Positions 49,996-59,789 of a stretch of DNA of 64,000 bases are shown one piece after another. How positions within the stretch are numbered: the stretch's first letter is position 1; each line of letters starts with the position of its first letter. The notes beneath the pieces were generated by a model. It made no database searches and was not told where the DNA came from. It was given only the letters and a program-made list of their open reading frames with translations. This DNA comes from Lachnoclostridium sp. An196 (GTDB lineage Bacteria > Bacillota > Clostridia > Lachnospirales > Lachnospiraceae). The stretch lies in the NCBI RefSeq assembly GCF_002160135.1, contig NZ_NFJZ01000001.1, positions 62,001-126,000 of the forward strand, read 5' to 3'. A program made the translations under genes and the position numbers.

Positions 49996-51492
49996 ATGAA
50001 AAATATATACAGGATCTGTGGAAAGATCAGTCTGGTTTGCTATGTGTTTTTATTGTATCAGACCTGGCATCTGTGCCGGTACGGCGGCATCAGAAGACAT
50101 TTTCTGCTGATGTTTCCGGCGGCGCTGGTGTTCCTGGCATGTATCGTGTTATGGCTGATTGCCCGGAGGCGTGTCAGAAAAGAATCCCCGGATGCTGGCT
50201 GCAGAAAGGGTATTCTGTGGGCGGAAGTTATTTTTGCTGTTGCGGCTGCGGCGCTGTTTGGAGGAGGCATCATCTACTCGGCGATTCCTTATAACGGAGC
50301 GCTGTCCTGGAAAGTAGACGAATGGATGCGGAGAAAGACAGTGACGCTGGAACACAATAATGTTTTCCAGGATGGCGTGGAAGGAATTCTTGCGGATCTG
50401 GATTCGGCTCTGGATCTTCCGGAGGAATTGTACATTTCCAATGAATATCAGATGTCTTTTGACGAAACAGGGACGGTCACATCCATCTACGCTTTCTTAT
50501 ATGGAAGAGACGACAATGGTGAGACCAGGACCTATCTGGTGGATTACAGCGGAAGCGGGAACATGACTGTCTGGACGGACGGCCGGGCAGACGCGTCTTA
50601 TGAAGACGGCATGCGTCTGGATCCGATGCTGAGAATCCTGCAGAAGGCGCCCTGGGAGGAACAGGTAAAAGCGTGGACGTCAGAACGCGGCGGTGAGAAC
50701 TATGAAATATTATATTTGGGGCGGCGGTCCTTCTCCTCATCAGAAGGGCTTGAGTATCTTCCGGGAGACGCGGATGGAGACGGGCAGGAAAGCGGAACAG
50801 GGGAAACCCCTCCCATGTGGGACGGCGGCGAAGTGACAGGATATGAGGTGTCTCTGCATATTCCCGAGGCAGGTGAGGTGACGCCGGTCCGCTATATGAT
50901 GGAACCTGAATACACCGGCCAGGAGGAACTGAACGCGCAGCAGGCGCAGGAACAGGCAGAGAACGCCATCGCATCGGACAGCTGGATCACAGACAATACG
51001 GACGGATCCATGTATTTCTTCCTGAACGATACCGTCGGGTGGCGTCTGGTCGTGACGGACGCGGCCCTGGGCAGCAGGACATATGCCCTGGAAGGGTCCA
51101 AAGACGGCGGGGCATCCTGGACGACTGTCAACGCGGATCCTTTCGGCGGACAGCTCGGGGTGACGGAAGGGCTGATATTCTATGATGAAGAGTTCGGCGT
51201 CGCCGGTCTGACCGGCGCGTCCCAGTCGTATTCCAGACTGTATGTGACTACGGACGGAGGAGTTACCTATACACAAATGCAGATGCCAGGACTCTCTGAA
51301 GAAGAACTTCCCAAGATCGCGGAAGAATATGGTTATGGCACGGAAGACTATGATTATCTTTATATGCCTGAAAAGGCAGGAGATGTGCTGACAGTCCTGG
51401 CAGTGCCGGACGCGGGAGGAAAGGACGGCGTCCTGTTCCGGTCGTCGGATTTTGGAAAAACGTGGAATTATGCAGGGACAACAACAGGATAA
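49996..51492 (+). CDS. Membrane-anchored protein with Asp-box (BNR) motifs
   Basis: A 498-residue protein: three N-terminal helices (about 8-27, 36-56, 70-95), a mixed domain of about 200 residues, then a segment with three Asp-box-like motifs: SKDGGASWTTV (about 370), TTDGGVTYTQM (about 420) and SSDFGKTWNYAG (about 483). Asp boxes mark beta-propellers of sialidases and other surface proteins, but here the propeller would be partial and no sialidase active-site set is seen. ATG 49996 follows AAAAGGAGG; a longer TTG start is unlikely. Role unknown. Confidence 0.72.
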   Translation: MKNIYRICGKISLVCYVFLLYQTWHLCRYGGIRRHFLLMFPAALVFLACIVLWLIARRRVRKESPDAGCRKGILWAEVIFAVAAAALFGGGIIYSAIPYNGALSWKVDEWMRRKTVTLEHNNVFQDGVEGILADLDSALDLPEELYISNEYQMSFDETGTVTSIYAFLYGRDDNGETRTYLVDYSGSGNMTVWTDGRADASYEDGMRLDPMLRILQKAPWEEQVKAWTSERGGENYEILYLGRRSFSSSEGLEYLPGDADGDGQESGTGETPPMWDGGEVTGYEVSLHIPEAGEVTPVRYMMEPEYTGQEELNAQQAQEQAENAIASDSWITDNTDGSMYFFLNDTVGWRLVVTDAALGSRTYALEGSKDGGASWTTVNADPFGGQLGVTEGLIFYDEEFGVAGLTGASQSYSRLYVTTDGGVTYTQMQMPGLSEEELPKIAEEYGYGTEDYDYLYMPEKAGDVLTVLAVPDAGGKDGVLFRSSDFGKTWNYAGTTTG

Positions 51493-51624
51493 TCTTGGTT
51501 AATATATATAAAATTATCTTTAAAATTTCAATGAAAAAAGAAAAATATTCTATATATTATTTAGGGGGCATCCCTTATACTGTCTATATCCACAAAAAAG
51601 GAGACAAAAGGAGGATAAGGAATT

Positions 51625-52956
51625 ATGAAAAGGAAACTTGCAGTAATGGCTATGGCAGGCGTACTTGCAGTATCAGCAGTTGCCTGCGGATCCAGCACTA
51701 CTTCTACAGACAGTGCAGATACCGCTACGGAGAGTACGGATGCTGCAGAAGAGAGCACTGACGCGGCGGCAGCCGACAGCGCATCCAGCGGAGAGGTGGC
51801 AAATGCGGACAAGCCGCTGGTATGGTTTAACCGCCAGCCGTCCAACAGCTCTACCGGCGAACTGGATATGGCTGCTCTGAATTTCAACGAGAACACCTAT
51901 TATGTAGGATTTGACGCAAATCAGGGTGCAGAACTTCAGGGAACCATGGTACTGGATTATATTGAGGCAAACATTGACAGCATCGACCGCAACGGCGACG
52001 GCATCATCGGCTATGTTCTGGCGATCGGCGATATCGGACACAACGATTCCATCGCACGTACCAGAGGCGTTCGTTCCGCACTTGGCACCGGCGTAGACGC
52101 AGATGGAAGCATCAACAGCGAGCCGGTTGGAACCAACACAGACGGATCTTCTTCTGTCGTACAGGATGGAACGATTGAAGTGAACGGACAGACTTATACG
52201 GTTCGTGAGCTTGCTTCTCAGGAGATGAAGAACTCCGCGGGAGCTACCTGGGACGCGGCTACCGCAGGTAACGCAATCAATACCTGGTCTGCATCCTTCG
52301 GCGATCAGATCGATGTAGTCGTATCTAACAATGATGGTATGGGAATGTCCATGTTCAACGCATGGTCCAAAGACAACAGCGTGCCGACCTTTGGTTATGA
52401 CGCAAACAGCGACGCAGTGGCAGCAATCGCAGAAGGCTACGGCGGAACTATCAGCCAGCATGCAGACGTACAGGCTTACCTGACCCTTCGTGTACTTCGT
52501 AATGCGCTGGACGGCGTTGATATCGATACCGGTATCGGCACTCCGGACGAAGCAGGCAACGTGCTGAGCAGCGATGTGTTTACCTACAACGCAGACGAGC
52601 GCTCCTACTACGCACTGAACGTAGCAGTTACCGCTGACAACTATCAGGATTTCCTGGATTCCACAGTGGTTTACGCTCCGGTATCCAACCAGCTGGATGC
52701 AGAGGCTCATCCGACCAAGAACGTATGGCTGAACATCTACAATGCAGCAGATAACTTCCTGAGCGCTACCTATCAGCCGCTTCTGCAGAACTACGACGAT
52801 CTTCTGAACCTGAATGTAGAATACATCGGCGGTGACGGACAGACCGAGTCCAACATTACCAACCGTCTTGGAAATCCGAGCCAGTATGATGCATTCGCGA
52901 TCAACATGGTTAAGACAGACAATGCAACTTCTTATACGACACTTCTTAGCCAGTAA
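51625..52956 (+). CDS. mglB: Galactose/methylgalactoside ABC transporter substrate-binding lipoprotein
   Basis: A 443-residue lipoprotein (lipobox AVSAVACGSS, Cys about 16) with a Ser/Thr/Ala/Glu linker (about 20-55), then a periplasmic-binding domain. The Ca-binding loop DRNGDGIIGYVLAIGDIGHNDSIARTRGV (about 116-145) is that of MglB. It is longer than Escherichia coli MglB by about 100 residues, partly linker. Codons are strongly biased, as in highly expressed genes. TATACT at 51576-51581 has no good -35, which fits an activated promoter. AGGAGGATAAGGAATT precedes the ATG. Confidence 0.92.
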   Translation: MKRKLAVMAMAGVLAVSAVACGSSTTSTDSADTATESTDAAEESTDAAAADSASSGEVANADKPLVWFNRQPSNSSTGELDMAALNFNENTYYVGFDANQGAELQGTMVLDYIEANIDSIDRNGDGIIGYVLAIGDIGHNDSIARTRGVRSALGTGVDADGSINSEPVGTNTDGSSSVVQDGTIEVNGQTYTVRELASQEMKNSAGATWDAATAGNAINTWSASFGDQIDVVVSNNDGMGMSMFNAWSKDNSVPTFGYDANSDAVAAIAEGYGGTISQHADVQAYLTLRVLRNALDGVDIDTGIGTPDEAGNVLSSDVFTYNADERSYYALNVAVTADNYQDFLDSTVVYAPVSNQLDAEAHPTKNVWLNIYNAADNFLSATYQPLLQNYDDLLNLNVEYIGGDGQTESNITNRLGNPSQYDAFAINMVKTDNATSYTTLLSQ

Positions 52957-52993
52957 AATCAGTTTATAACAGAAAGACACATATATAATGACG

Positions 52994-53027
52994 GATTATT
53001 GGGGAGAAGAAATTCTCCCTAATAATC
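52994..53027 (+). repeat. Intercistronic stem-loop between mglB and mglA
   Basis: GATTATTGGGGAGAA (52994-53008) pairs with TTCTCCCTAATAATC (53013-53027) around GAAA: 15 pairs, one GT. No T tract follows. It may protect the mglB message from 3' decay, giving more binding protein than ATPase. Confidence 0.75.
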
Positions 53028-53065
53028 TATTCGGAGTTTTAATCTTTAATACAGGAGTAGATAGA

Positions 53066-54574
53066 ATGGCAGATAAGAGGGATGACGTTGTCTTGTCGAT
53101 ACGCGGTATGTGTAAGTCCTTCGGCCGGAACCGGGTGCTGGACCACATCAACCTGGATGTGAAAAAAGGCACGGTTATGGGGCTGATGGGTGAGAACGGC
53201 GCCGGCAAATCAACGATGATGAAATGTCTTTTTGGAACCTACCAGAAAGACGAGGGTACGATCTTCCTTGACGGGAAGGAAGTGAACTTTTCCGGACCAA
53301 AAGATGCCCTGGAGAACGGTATTGCCATGGTGCATCAGGAACTGAACCAGTGTCTGGAACGGAATGTAATTGACAACCTGTTTCTCGGACGTTATCCGAA
53401 GAATTCACTGGGGATCGTGGACGAGGGCAGAATGAAAAAAGAAGCTTCCGAGCTTTTCAGAAGGCTTGGAATGACGGTGGATCTGACACAGCCCATGCGG
53501 AAAATGTCTGTATCGCAGCGTCAGATGTGTGAGATCGCAAAGGCAATCTCTTATAATTCAAAGGTGATCGTTCTCGATGAGCCGACTTCATCTCTGACCG
53601 TCCAGGAGGTAAACAAGCTCTTCGAAATGATGAGAATGCTGAAAGACCAGGGAATTGCGCTGATCTACATTTCTCATAAGATGGATGAGATTTTCGAGAT
53701 CTGCGATGAGATTTCCGTGCTCCGTGACGGTAATCTGGTCATGACAAAGAGTGCGAAAGACACAAATATGAACGAACTGATCGCCGCCATGGTAGGCCGT
53801 TCTCTTGAAAACCGTTTCCCGCCGGTAGACAACAAGCCCGGCGATGTGGTTCTGTCCGTTCAGCATTTGTCCACAAAGTTCGAGCCTCATTTGCAGGATA
53901 TTTCCTTCGATGTAAGGGAAGGCGAGATTTTCGGCCTTTACGGTCTGGTAGGAGCCGGACGTACCGAGCTTCTGGAGACGATCTTCGGCGTGCGTACCAG
54001 AGCGGCCGGCCGTGTGTATTTTAATAACCGGCTGATGAATTTCAACAGCGCCAAAGAAGCCATGGAACATGGATTTGCCATGATTACGGAGGAACGGAAG
54101 GCAAACGGTCTTTTCCTGAAAGGCAATCTTACTTTTAATACGACGATTGCCAATCTGAATCATTATAAAACCGGTCCGGCCCTCTCTGATACAAAGATGA
54201 CAAAGGCAACGACAAAAGAGATCAAAGTTATGCACACCAAATGTATGGGGCCGGAGGACATGATTACCAGTCTTTCCGGAGGAAATCAGCAGAAAGTGAT
54301 CTTTGGAAAATGGCTGGAGCGTGAGCCGCAGATCTTTATGATGGATGAACCGACGCGAGGAATCGACGTGGGGGCCAAGTACGAGATCTATGAACTGATT
54401 ATTGAAATGGCAAAGCAGGGGAAGACCATTATCGTTGTGTCTTCCGAGATGCCGGAGATACTGGGAATCACGAACCGTATCGGCGTCATGTCCAACGGGC
54501 ATCTTTCCGGAATCGTAAATACAAAAGAAACCAATCAGGAAGAGCTTTTAAGACTCAGTGCAAAATACCTATAA
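53066..54574 (+). CDS. mglA: Galactose/methylgalactoside ABC transporter ATP-binding protein
   Basis: A 502-residue double ABC ATPase of the sugar (CUT2) class. The first domain has Walker A GENGAGKSTMM (about 38) and Walker B VIVLDEPTSSL (about 165); the second has degenerate nucleotide site GLVGAGRTELLETIFG (about 295), signature LSGGNQQKVIFGKWL (about 400) and FMMDEPTRGIDVGAKYEIY (about 425). ATG 53066 follows AGGAG; the longer frame upstream crosses the hairpin and has no start signal. Confidence 0.95.
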   Translation: MADKRDDVVLSIRGMCKSFGRNRVLDHINLDVKKGTVMGLMGENGAGKSTMMKCLFGTYQKDEGTIFLDGKEVNFSGPKDALENGIAMVHQELNQCLERNVIDNLFLGRYPKNSLGIVDEGRMKKEASELFRRLGMTVDLTQPMRKMSVSQRQMCEIAKAISYNSKVIVLDEPTSSLTVQEVNKLFEMMRMLKDQGIALIYISHKMDEIFEICDEISVLRDGNLVMTKSAKDTNMNELIAAMVGRSLENRFPPVDNKPGDVVLSVQHLSTKFEPHLQDISFDVREGEIFGLYGLVGAGRTELLETIFGVRTRAAGRVYFNNRLMNFNSAKEAMEHGFAMITEERKANGLFLKGNLTFNTTIANLNHYKTGPALSDTKMTKATTKEIKVMHTKCMGPEDMITSLSGGNQQKVIFGKWLEREPQIFMMDEPTRGIDVGAKYEIYELIIEMAKQGKTIIVVSSEMPEILGITNRIGVMSNGHLSGIVNTKETNQEELLRLSAKYL

Positions 54575-54592
54575 TGAGGGAGAACGATAGAT

Positions 54593-56248
54593 ATGGCAAT
54601 AGGAAATGAAAAGATTCTTACGGCCGAGCGGGAGATGGAACTGCGTAAGCCGATAGACGATTATGTAGGTGGAATCCAGGAAAAAATCAATGCCCTGAGG
54701 GTGGACGGTACGGATAAAGTCGTTTCCCTTCAGAACAAAATTGATTCTCTGAAACGTGACAAAAGCCGGAGCAAGGAAGAGAACAGCGCGGCGATTGCAA
54801 AACTTCAGGGAGAACTTGCAAAAGCAAAAGAGGTTGAAAGCAAAAATAAAGAAGAAATCTCCAAGCTGATTGCAGATGCAGAGAATTATATCAAAGAACA
54901 CTTTGACAAAGAATACTATGAACCGGTAAATGAAAGCGCCAAATACGAGAAAGAACTGGCCAGACAAAAATACCAGAAGAGTATGGCGGATCTCCAGAAA
55001 GAGCATCAGGCTGCGCTTTCCAAACTTTCGGATCATCAGGAGATCAAAGACGAAAATTATGTATATAAAAATCGTCAGTTTGATGCCAAGATGGAACTTC
55101 AGAAAGATTTTCAGGAGATCAAAGACAGAAGGCATGCGGCATTTGCCCATAAATATCACCTGATTGACCTGCTCCGGATGTCAAAATTCACTTTTGGCCA
55201 GACTATGTCCCAGAAATGGGAGAACTATAAATATACCTTTAACCGCAGAAGTTTCCTTCTGCAGAACGGTCTGTACATAGCGATTATCCTTATCTTCATC
55301 GCTCTGTGTATCATTACTCCGGTGGTGAAGGGTACTCCGCTTCTGACCTACAACAATGTGCTGAATATCCTTCAGCAGGCATCGCCGAGAATGTTCCTGG
55401 CTCTCGGTGTGGCGGGCCTGATCCTGCTTGCAGGTACGGACCTTTCCATCGGCCGTATGGTAGGTATGGGTATGACGACAGCTACGATCATCATGCATCA
55501 GGGCGTCAATACCGGCGGCGTCTTCGGGCATATCTTTGATTTCACCGGATGGCCCATCCCGCTGAGAATGGCCTTTGCTCTGTTTATGTGTATTGTACTG
55601 TGTACATTCTTTACATCCATTGCCGGGTTCTTTACGGCCAAGTTCAAGATGCATCCGTTCATCTCCACGATGGCAAACATGCTGATGATCTTCGGTCTGA
55701 TCACCTATGCGACGAAAGGTGTGTCCTTCGGTGCGATCGAGACATCGATTCCGTCGATGATTATTCCGAGAGTAAACGGATTCCCGACGATCATTCTCTG
55801 GGCGGTAGCTGCAGTCGCGATCGTATGGTTCATCTGGAACAAGACCACATTCGGAAAGAACCTGTACGCAGTGGGCGGCAATGCGGAAGCGGCGGCGGTT
55901 TCCGGTATCTCTGTATTCGCAGTGACGGTAGGCGCTTTCGTTCTGGCAGGTATCCTGTACGGTTTCGGTTCCTGGCTGGAGTGCGCGAGAATGGTTGGTT
56001 CCGGTTCTGCCGCATATGGACAGGGCTGGGAGACGGACGCGATTGCAGCCTGCGTGGTAGGCGGCGTATCCTTTACCGGTGGTATCGGTAAGATCTCCGG
56101 CGTGGTAGTCGGCGTGCTGATCTTCACCGCACTGACCTACTCCCTGACCATCCTTGGTATCGATACGAACCTGCAGTTCGTATTCTCCGGTATCATCATC
56201 CTGGTAGCCGTAACGCTTGACTGTCTGAAATACGTTCAGAAGAAATAA
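54593..56248 (+). CDS. mglC: Galactose/methylgalactoside ABC permease with coiled-coil extension
   Basis: A 551-residue permease. Residues about 225-551 are the normal CUT2 permease with eight to ten helices, including LALGVAGLILLAGTDLSIGRMVGMGMTTA, AVGGNAEAAAVSGISV and ACVVGGVSFTGGIGKISG. The first ~220 residues are hydrophilic and rich in Lys, Glu, Gln, with heptad-like coiled coil (ALRVDGTDKVVSLQNKIDSLK; KLQGELAKAKEVESKNKEEI). Escherichia coli MglC is about 336 residues and has no such part. The start at ATG 54593 is close after mglA, so the extension is not a start error: it has no in-frame break and its codon use matches the rest. Terminator follows. Confidence 0.92.
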   Translation: MAIGNEKILTAEREMELRKPIDDYVGGIQEKINALRVDGTDKVVSLQNKIDSLKRDKSRSKEENSAAIAKLQGELAKAKEVESKNKEEISKLIADAENYIKEHFDKEYYEPVNESAKYEKELARQKYQKSMADLQKEHQAALSKLSDHQEIKDENYVYKNRQFDAKMELQKDFQEIKDRRHAAFAHKYHLIDLLRMSKFTFGQTMSQKWENYKYTFNRRSFLLQNGLYIAIILIFIALCIITPVVKGTPLLTYNNVLNILQQASPRMFLALGVAGLILLAGTDLSIGRMVGMGMTTATIIMHQGVNTGGVFGHIFDFTGWPIPLRMAFALFMCIVLCTFFTSIAGFFTAKFKMHPFISTMANMLMIFGLITYATKGVSFGAIETSIPSMIIPRVNGFPTIILWAVAAVAIVWFIWNKTTFGKNLYAVGGNAEAAAVSGISVFAVTVGAFVLAGILYGFGSWLECARMVGSGSAAYGQGWETDAIAACVVGGVSFTGGIGKISGVVVGVLIFTALTYSLTILGIDTNLQFVFSGIIILVAVTLDCLKYVQKK

Positions 56249-56261
56249 GACTGTATCAGAA

Positions 56262-56308
56262 AATCCACTTCTGTTCTGCCGGAAAGCAGACAGAGTGGAT
56301 TTTTTTTG
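56262..56308 (+). terminator. Terminator after mglC
   Basis: AATCCACTTCTGT pairs with ACAGAGTGGATT (one mismatch) around a loop of about 15 bases, then TTTTTTT. Confidence 0.9.
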
Positions 56309-56315
56309 TTATAAT
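56307..56315 (+). promoter_or_regulatory. Extended -10 promoter of the YesN/YesM group
   Basis: TGTTATAAT (56307-56315) is an extended -10 right at the terminator's T tract; no clear -35 is seen. It is about 47 bases before the ATG at 56362. Confidence 0.5.
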
Positions 56316-56361
56316 AGCAGAAAAGCCAAAAATCGTACAGCATGAAGTATGGAGACAAGAG

Positions 56362-57972
56362 ATGGAAAAATATACAGTTCTTTTGGTGGATGATGAAGAA
56401 GAGGTGCTTCAGGTCATCAAAAAGAAAATAAACTGGGAAGGACTTGGATTTTCCGTAATAGGTTATGCGGATAACGGAGTAAAGGCTCTGGAGATGATGG
56501 AAGAGTATCAGCCGGATGTGGTCATGACAGATATTAAGATGCCGTATATGGACGGCATGGAACTGGCGAAACGTATAAAGTCCGGATATCCGGCTACAAA
56601 GATATTGATTTTTACCGGGTTTGACGAATTTGAATACGCGAAAGAAGCTGTTCACCTGGAGGTTGAGGAATATATACTGAAACCGGTCAATTCTGTGGAA
56701 CTGACCAATGTATTTACACAGTTGAAGATAAAACTAGACCAGGAGATCAGCGAAAAAAGAAACGCGGAGATTTTGAAGAACTATTATATGGAATCTCTGC
56801 CGTTTTTAAAGACCAATTTTTATTCTACTTTGATAGAGGGCAGGATTCACGAAAACGAAGTTGAAAAATATCTGGCAGATTATCAGATTACTTTTACAGG
56901 CCCGTTTTACTGCTGCCTGGTTATTCATACATCTTCCACGCAGGTGTCGAAGAATATGAATCCGGTGCTGCTCGCTATTTCAGTGCAGAAGCAGGCGAAA
57001 GAATATCTGGCTGAGAGATGGAAGGTGAAATGTTTTTCCTATCTTGGAAATACAGTCATGATCGCGCAGCTTTCCAATGAAAACGAGATATCCGAACTGA
57101 CAGACGAATGCGACCGGTTCTGCAGATATGCCCGCCGTATGATTGACGCGGTGGTTACAGTGGGAGTCGGCTGTGTCTGTTCTGATGTCCTGGATTTGTC
57201 CCAGTCCTATAACAGCGCCAGGGAGGCAGTCTCTTACCGGGCGCTTTACGGGGCGGTCAGAGCCATTAACATCAAAGAAATAGCGCCTCAGGAGATGGGG
57301 GAGTTTGAGATGCCTAATGATGCGGAACTGTCCCGGCTGCTTAAGATGATCCGCTTCAATTCTGAAGAAGAGGTGAAGCAGGAAGCCGACAGATATATAA
57401 GCCGTCTGTTCCAGGCCGCCAAATCTCTGCAGCAGCATCATATCGCTGTAATGGAGCTGGTGAGCGTGATGTACCGTTTTGCTTCTAACCATGATATTAC
57501 TGTAAGCGCGTTTTCCGGGGATATGCGGGAATTATACGGAAAGCTGCTGGAGATGGAGCCGGACTCTCTGAGAAAATGGTTTACGGAACTCTGTCTTTCT
57601 TTCCGGGAATATTTGATCAGCACACGGAACAAGTCGACGAAAACATTCGTACAGAAGGCGCAGGAATATGTCCGCAGCCATTATATGGAGGCAGAATTGT
57701 CGCTGGACAGCATGTGTGAGGAACTGGGAGTGTCCAATTCGTATTTTTCTACGATATTCAAGAAGGAAACCGGGAACTCATTTATCAGTTACCTGACAGA
57801 TTACCGAATGGATCAGGCGGCCAGACGGCTGCTGGAAACCAATGAAAAAAGCTATATGATAGCGAAAGAAGTCGGTTATACAGACCCTAATTATTTCAGT
57901 TATGTGTTCAAAAGGCGTTTTGGAGTATCCCCTTCAAAATATAGAACGGAGCATGCGGCAAGTGAAAGTTAA
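56362..57972 (+). CDS. AraC-type response regulator (YesN family)
   Basis: A 536-residue regulator. The receiver has VDDEEEVLQVIKKKI (about 8-22), phospho-Asp in VMTDIKMPYMDGMELA (about 56) and Lys in LKPVNSVEL (about 106). A middle region of about 290 residues follows, and the last 100 form an AraC helix-turn-helix pair (QKAQEYVRSHYMEAELSLDSMCEELGVSNSYFSTIFKKETG). It pairs with the YesM kinase gene that overlaps its end and most likely activates mglBAC just upstream. Confidence 0.94.
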   Translation: MEKYTVLLVDDEEEVLQVIKKKINWEGLGFSVIGYADNGVKALEMMEEYQPDVVMTDIKMPYMDGMELAKRIKSGYPATKILIFTGFDEFEYAKEAVHLEVEEYILKPVNSVELTNVFTQLKIKLDQEISEKRNAEILKNYYMESLPFLKTNFYSTLIEGRIHENEVEKYLADYQITFTGPFYCCLVIHTSSTQVSKNMNPVLLAISVQKQAKEYLAERWKVKCFSYLGNTVMIAQLSNENEISELTDECDRFCRYARRMIDAVVTVGVGCVCSDVLDLSQSYNSAREAVSYRALYGAVRAINIKEIAPQEMGEFEMPNDAELSRLLKMIRFNSEEEVKQEADRYISRLFQAAKSLQQHHIAVMELVSVMYRFASNHDITVSAFSGDMRELYGKLLEMEPDSLRKWFTELCLSFREYLISTRNKSTKTFVQKAQEYVRSHYMEAELSLDSMCEELGVSNSYFSTIFKKETGNSFISYLTDYRMDQAARRLLETNEKSYMIAKEVGYTDPNYFSYVFKRRFGVSPSKYRTEHAASES

Positions 57973-59788
57973 ATATCTGAAATATTTCAAAACCCCGGGC
58001 CCAAGAGGAATATTATCCACGATTACGATCAGTTTTTCGGTGATCTCGATTTCCATCATGCTGATTCTGGGAATTGCGCTGTATATCCGTTTCTCAACGT
58101 CCACACGGCAGGAGACGGTCCAGAGCACGCAGAGGATGCTGGAGCAGACCGGGGAGACACTGGAAGACTATCTGGTAGATATGCGGCAGATATCGGATAC
58201 GGCATATTACCATCTGATCAAGGAGAATGATTTTTCCAGTTATGGAGAGGATATCCAGAGCAGGATCAATCTCCTTTATGAGGCTAATCAGGATAACCTG
58301 CAAAGTATTGCCCTTTATGATCAGTCCGGGAATCTGGTGGCGGCAGAACCGGTCGCGACACAGAAAAAGAATCTGAATGTTACCGGACAGGGCTGGTATA
58401 TACAGGCGATGGACGAGGTGGAGAATATGCATTTTTCCACGCCTCATATACAGAATTTGTTTGATGATAATACTTTTCGTTATTATTGGGTGATCTCCCT
58501 GAGCCGCGCGGTGGAGATCACAAATGGAGGAAAAACAGAACTGGGTGTTCTCCTGGTTGATATGGACTATTCTGTCATTTCACGGATGCTGGATCAGATC
58601 AATAATTTTGACAACGGCCAGTATTATTATCTCTGCGACAGCAATGGCGAGATTATCTATCATCCGCGCAGGATACAGATCAGCGACGGAATCAGCAGCG
58701 AGAACAGCGCCGCGGCGGCGGGATACAGAGATGGCATTTATGACGAGACCTTTGAGGGAGAAGCCAGGAAAGTCGTGGTGAACACGATCAGTTATACCGG
58801 CTGGAAGCTGGTGGGAGTGATTCCGTATTCGGCGTTTACCTACGGAATGATTAATATGAGATATTTCATCATTATGCTGATGCTGCTGATGGCCATGATG
58901 CTGGCGGTCGTCAACCGCATTGTTTCCGTGGGAATCTCCAGGCCTATCCTGAAATTGAATGATTCGGTAAAAGAGTATGAAGCCGGAGAGAAACCGGAGA
59001 TCTACATCGGAGGGCCGCAGGAGATCCGGCATCTGGGTCTGTCCATCCAGAAATCTTATGAGCAGATAGAAAATCTCATGAAGAAAATTGTTCTGGAACA
59101 GAACGAAAGGAGAAAAAGCGAACTGGATGCGCTGCAGAGTCAGATTAACCCGCATTTTCTGTACAACACACTGGAATCTATCACCTGGATGATAGAGGGA
59201 GAACGCAACGACGACGCGGTATTTATGATCTCTCAGCTGGCCCGTCTGTTCCGGATCAGTCTTTCCAAGGGACGCACGATTATCAGTATCAAAGACGAAC
59301 TTCAGCATGCGCAGAGCTATATGAATATACAGAAAATTCGGTATAAGAATACCTTTTCCGTGGAATTTGACGTGGCTCCTGAACTGTACGCTTACTGTAC
59401 CGTGAAATTGATTTTGCAGCCGATTCTGGAGAATTCCATAAGTTACGGCGTCGGAGAGATGGATGACTGCGGAGAGATAAGAGTGGAAGGAAAAATGGAG
59501 GGCGGCGAGATCCTGCTTTCCGTGACAGACAACGGCATCGGCATGTCGAAAGAAGAAGCCGGCCTTGTGCTTACCGACAGCAACCGCATCCGCAAACGGG
59601 GATCAGGCGTAGGACTTGTGAATGTCAACCGGCGGATCCAGATCTATTTTGGAAAAGAATATGGCCTGACCGTGGAGAGCGAGCCGGATGAGGGAACCAA
59701 AGTTACCATTCGTATTCCGGCGGTGCCGTATACAGAGGAAGACACGCTGGCGCTGGAAAGGGGACATTCGTTTGGCGGGGAAGATTAG
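57953..59788 (+). CDS. Sensor histidine kinase (YesM/LytS type)
   Basis: A 611-residue kinase: helix (about 18-45), an external Cache-like domain of about 250 residues, a second helix (about 300-325), HAMP, His_kinase domain with the H-box NPHFLYNTLESITWM (His about 401), and an ATPase with ILQPILENSISYGVGE (N-box), VTDNGIGMS and GSGVGLVNVNRRI. ATG 57953 is taken; GTG 57962 has a better distance from GGAG. It overlaps the regulator gene by 20 bases. It likely senses sugar directly or through the binding proteins that follow. Confidence 0.93.
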   Translation: MRQVKVKYLKYFKTPGPRGILSTITISFSVISISIMLILGIALYIRFSTSTRQETVQSTQRMLEQTGETLEDYLVDMRQISDTAYYHLIKENDFSSYGEDIQSRINLLYEANQDNLQSIALYDQSGNLVAAEPVATQKKNLNVTGQGWYIQAMDEVENMHFSTPHIQNLFDDNTFRYYWVISLSRAVEITNGGKTELGVLLVDMDYSVISRMLDQINNFDNGQYYYLCDSNGEIIYHPRRIQISDGISSENSAAAAGYRDGIYDETFEGEARKVVVNTISYTGWKLVGVIPYSAFTYGMINMRYFIIMLMLLMAMMLAVVNRIVSVGISRPILKLNDSVKEYEAGEKPEIYIGGPQEIRHLGLSIQKSYEQIENLMKKIVLEQNERRKSELDALQSQINPHFLYNTLESITWMIEGERNDDAVFMISQLARLFRISLSKGRTIISIKDELQHAQSYMNIQKIRYKNTFSVEFDVAPELYAYCTVKLILQPILENSISYGVGEMDDCGEIRVEGKMEGGEILLSVTDNGIGMSKEEAGLVLTDSNRIRKRGSGVGLVNVNRRIQIYFGKEYGLTVESEPDEGTKVTIRIPAVPYTEEDTLALERGHSFGGED

Positions 59789-59789
59789 G

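Noticed and set aside
51673-52980. A 435-codon minus-strand frame over mglB
   Set aside because: Exactly antisense to a recognisable MglB with strong codon bias; the Cys/Val/Ile-rich translation resembles no protein.
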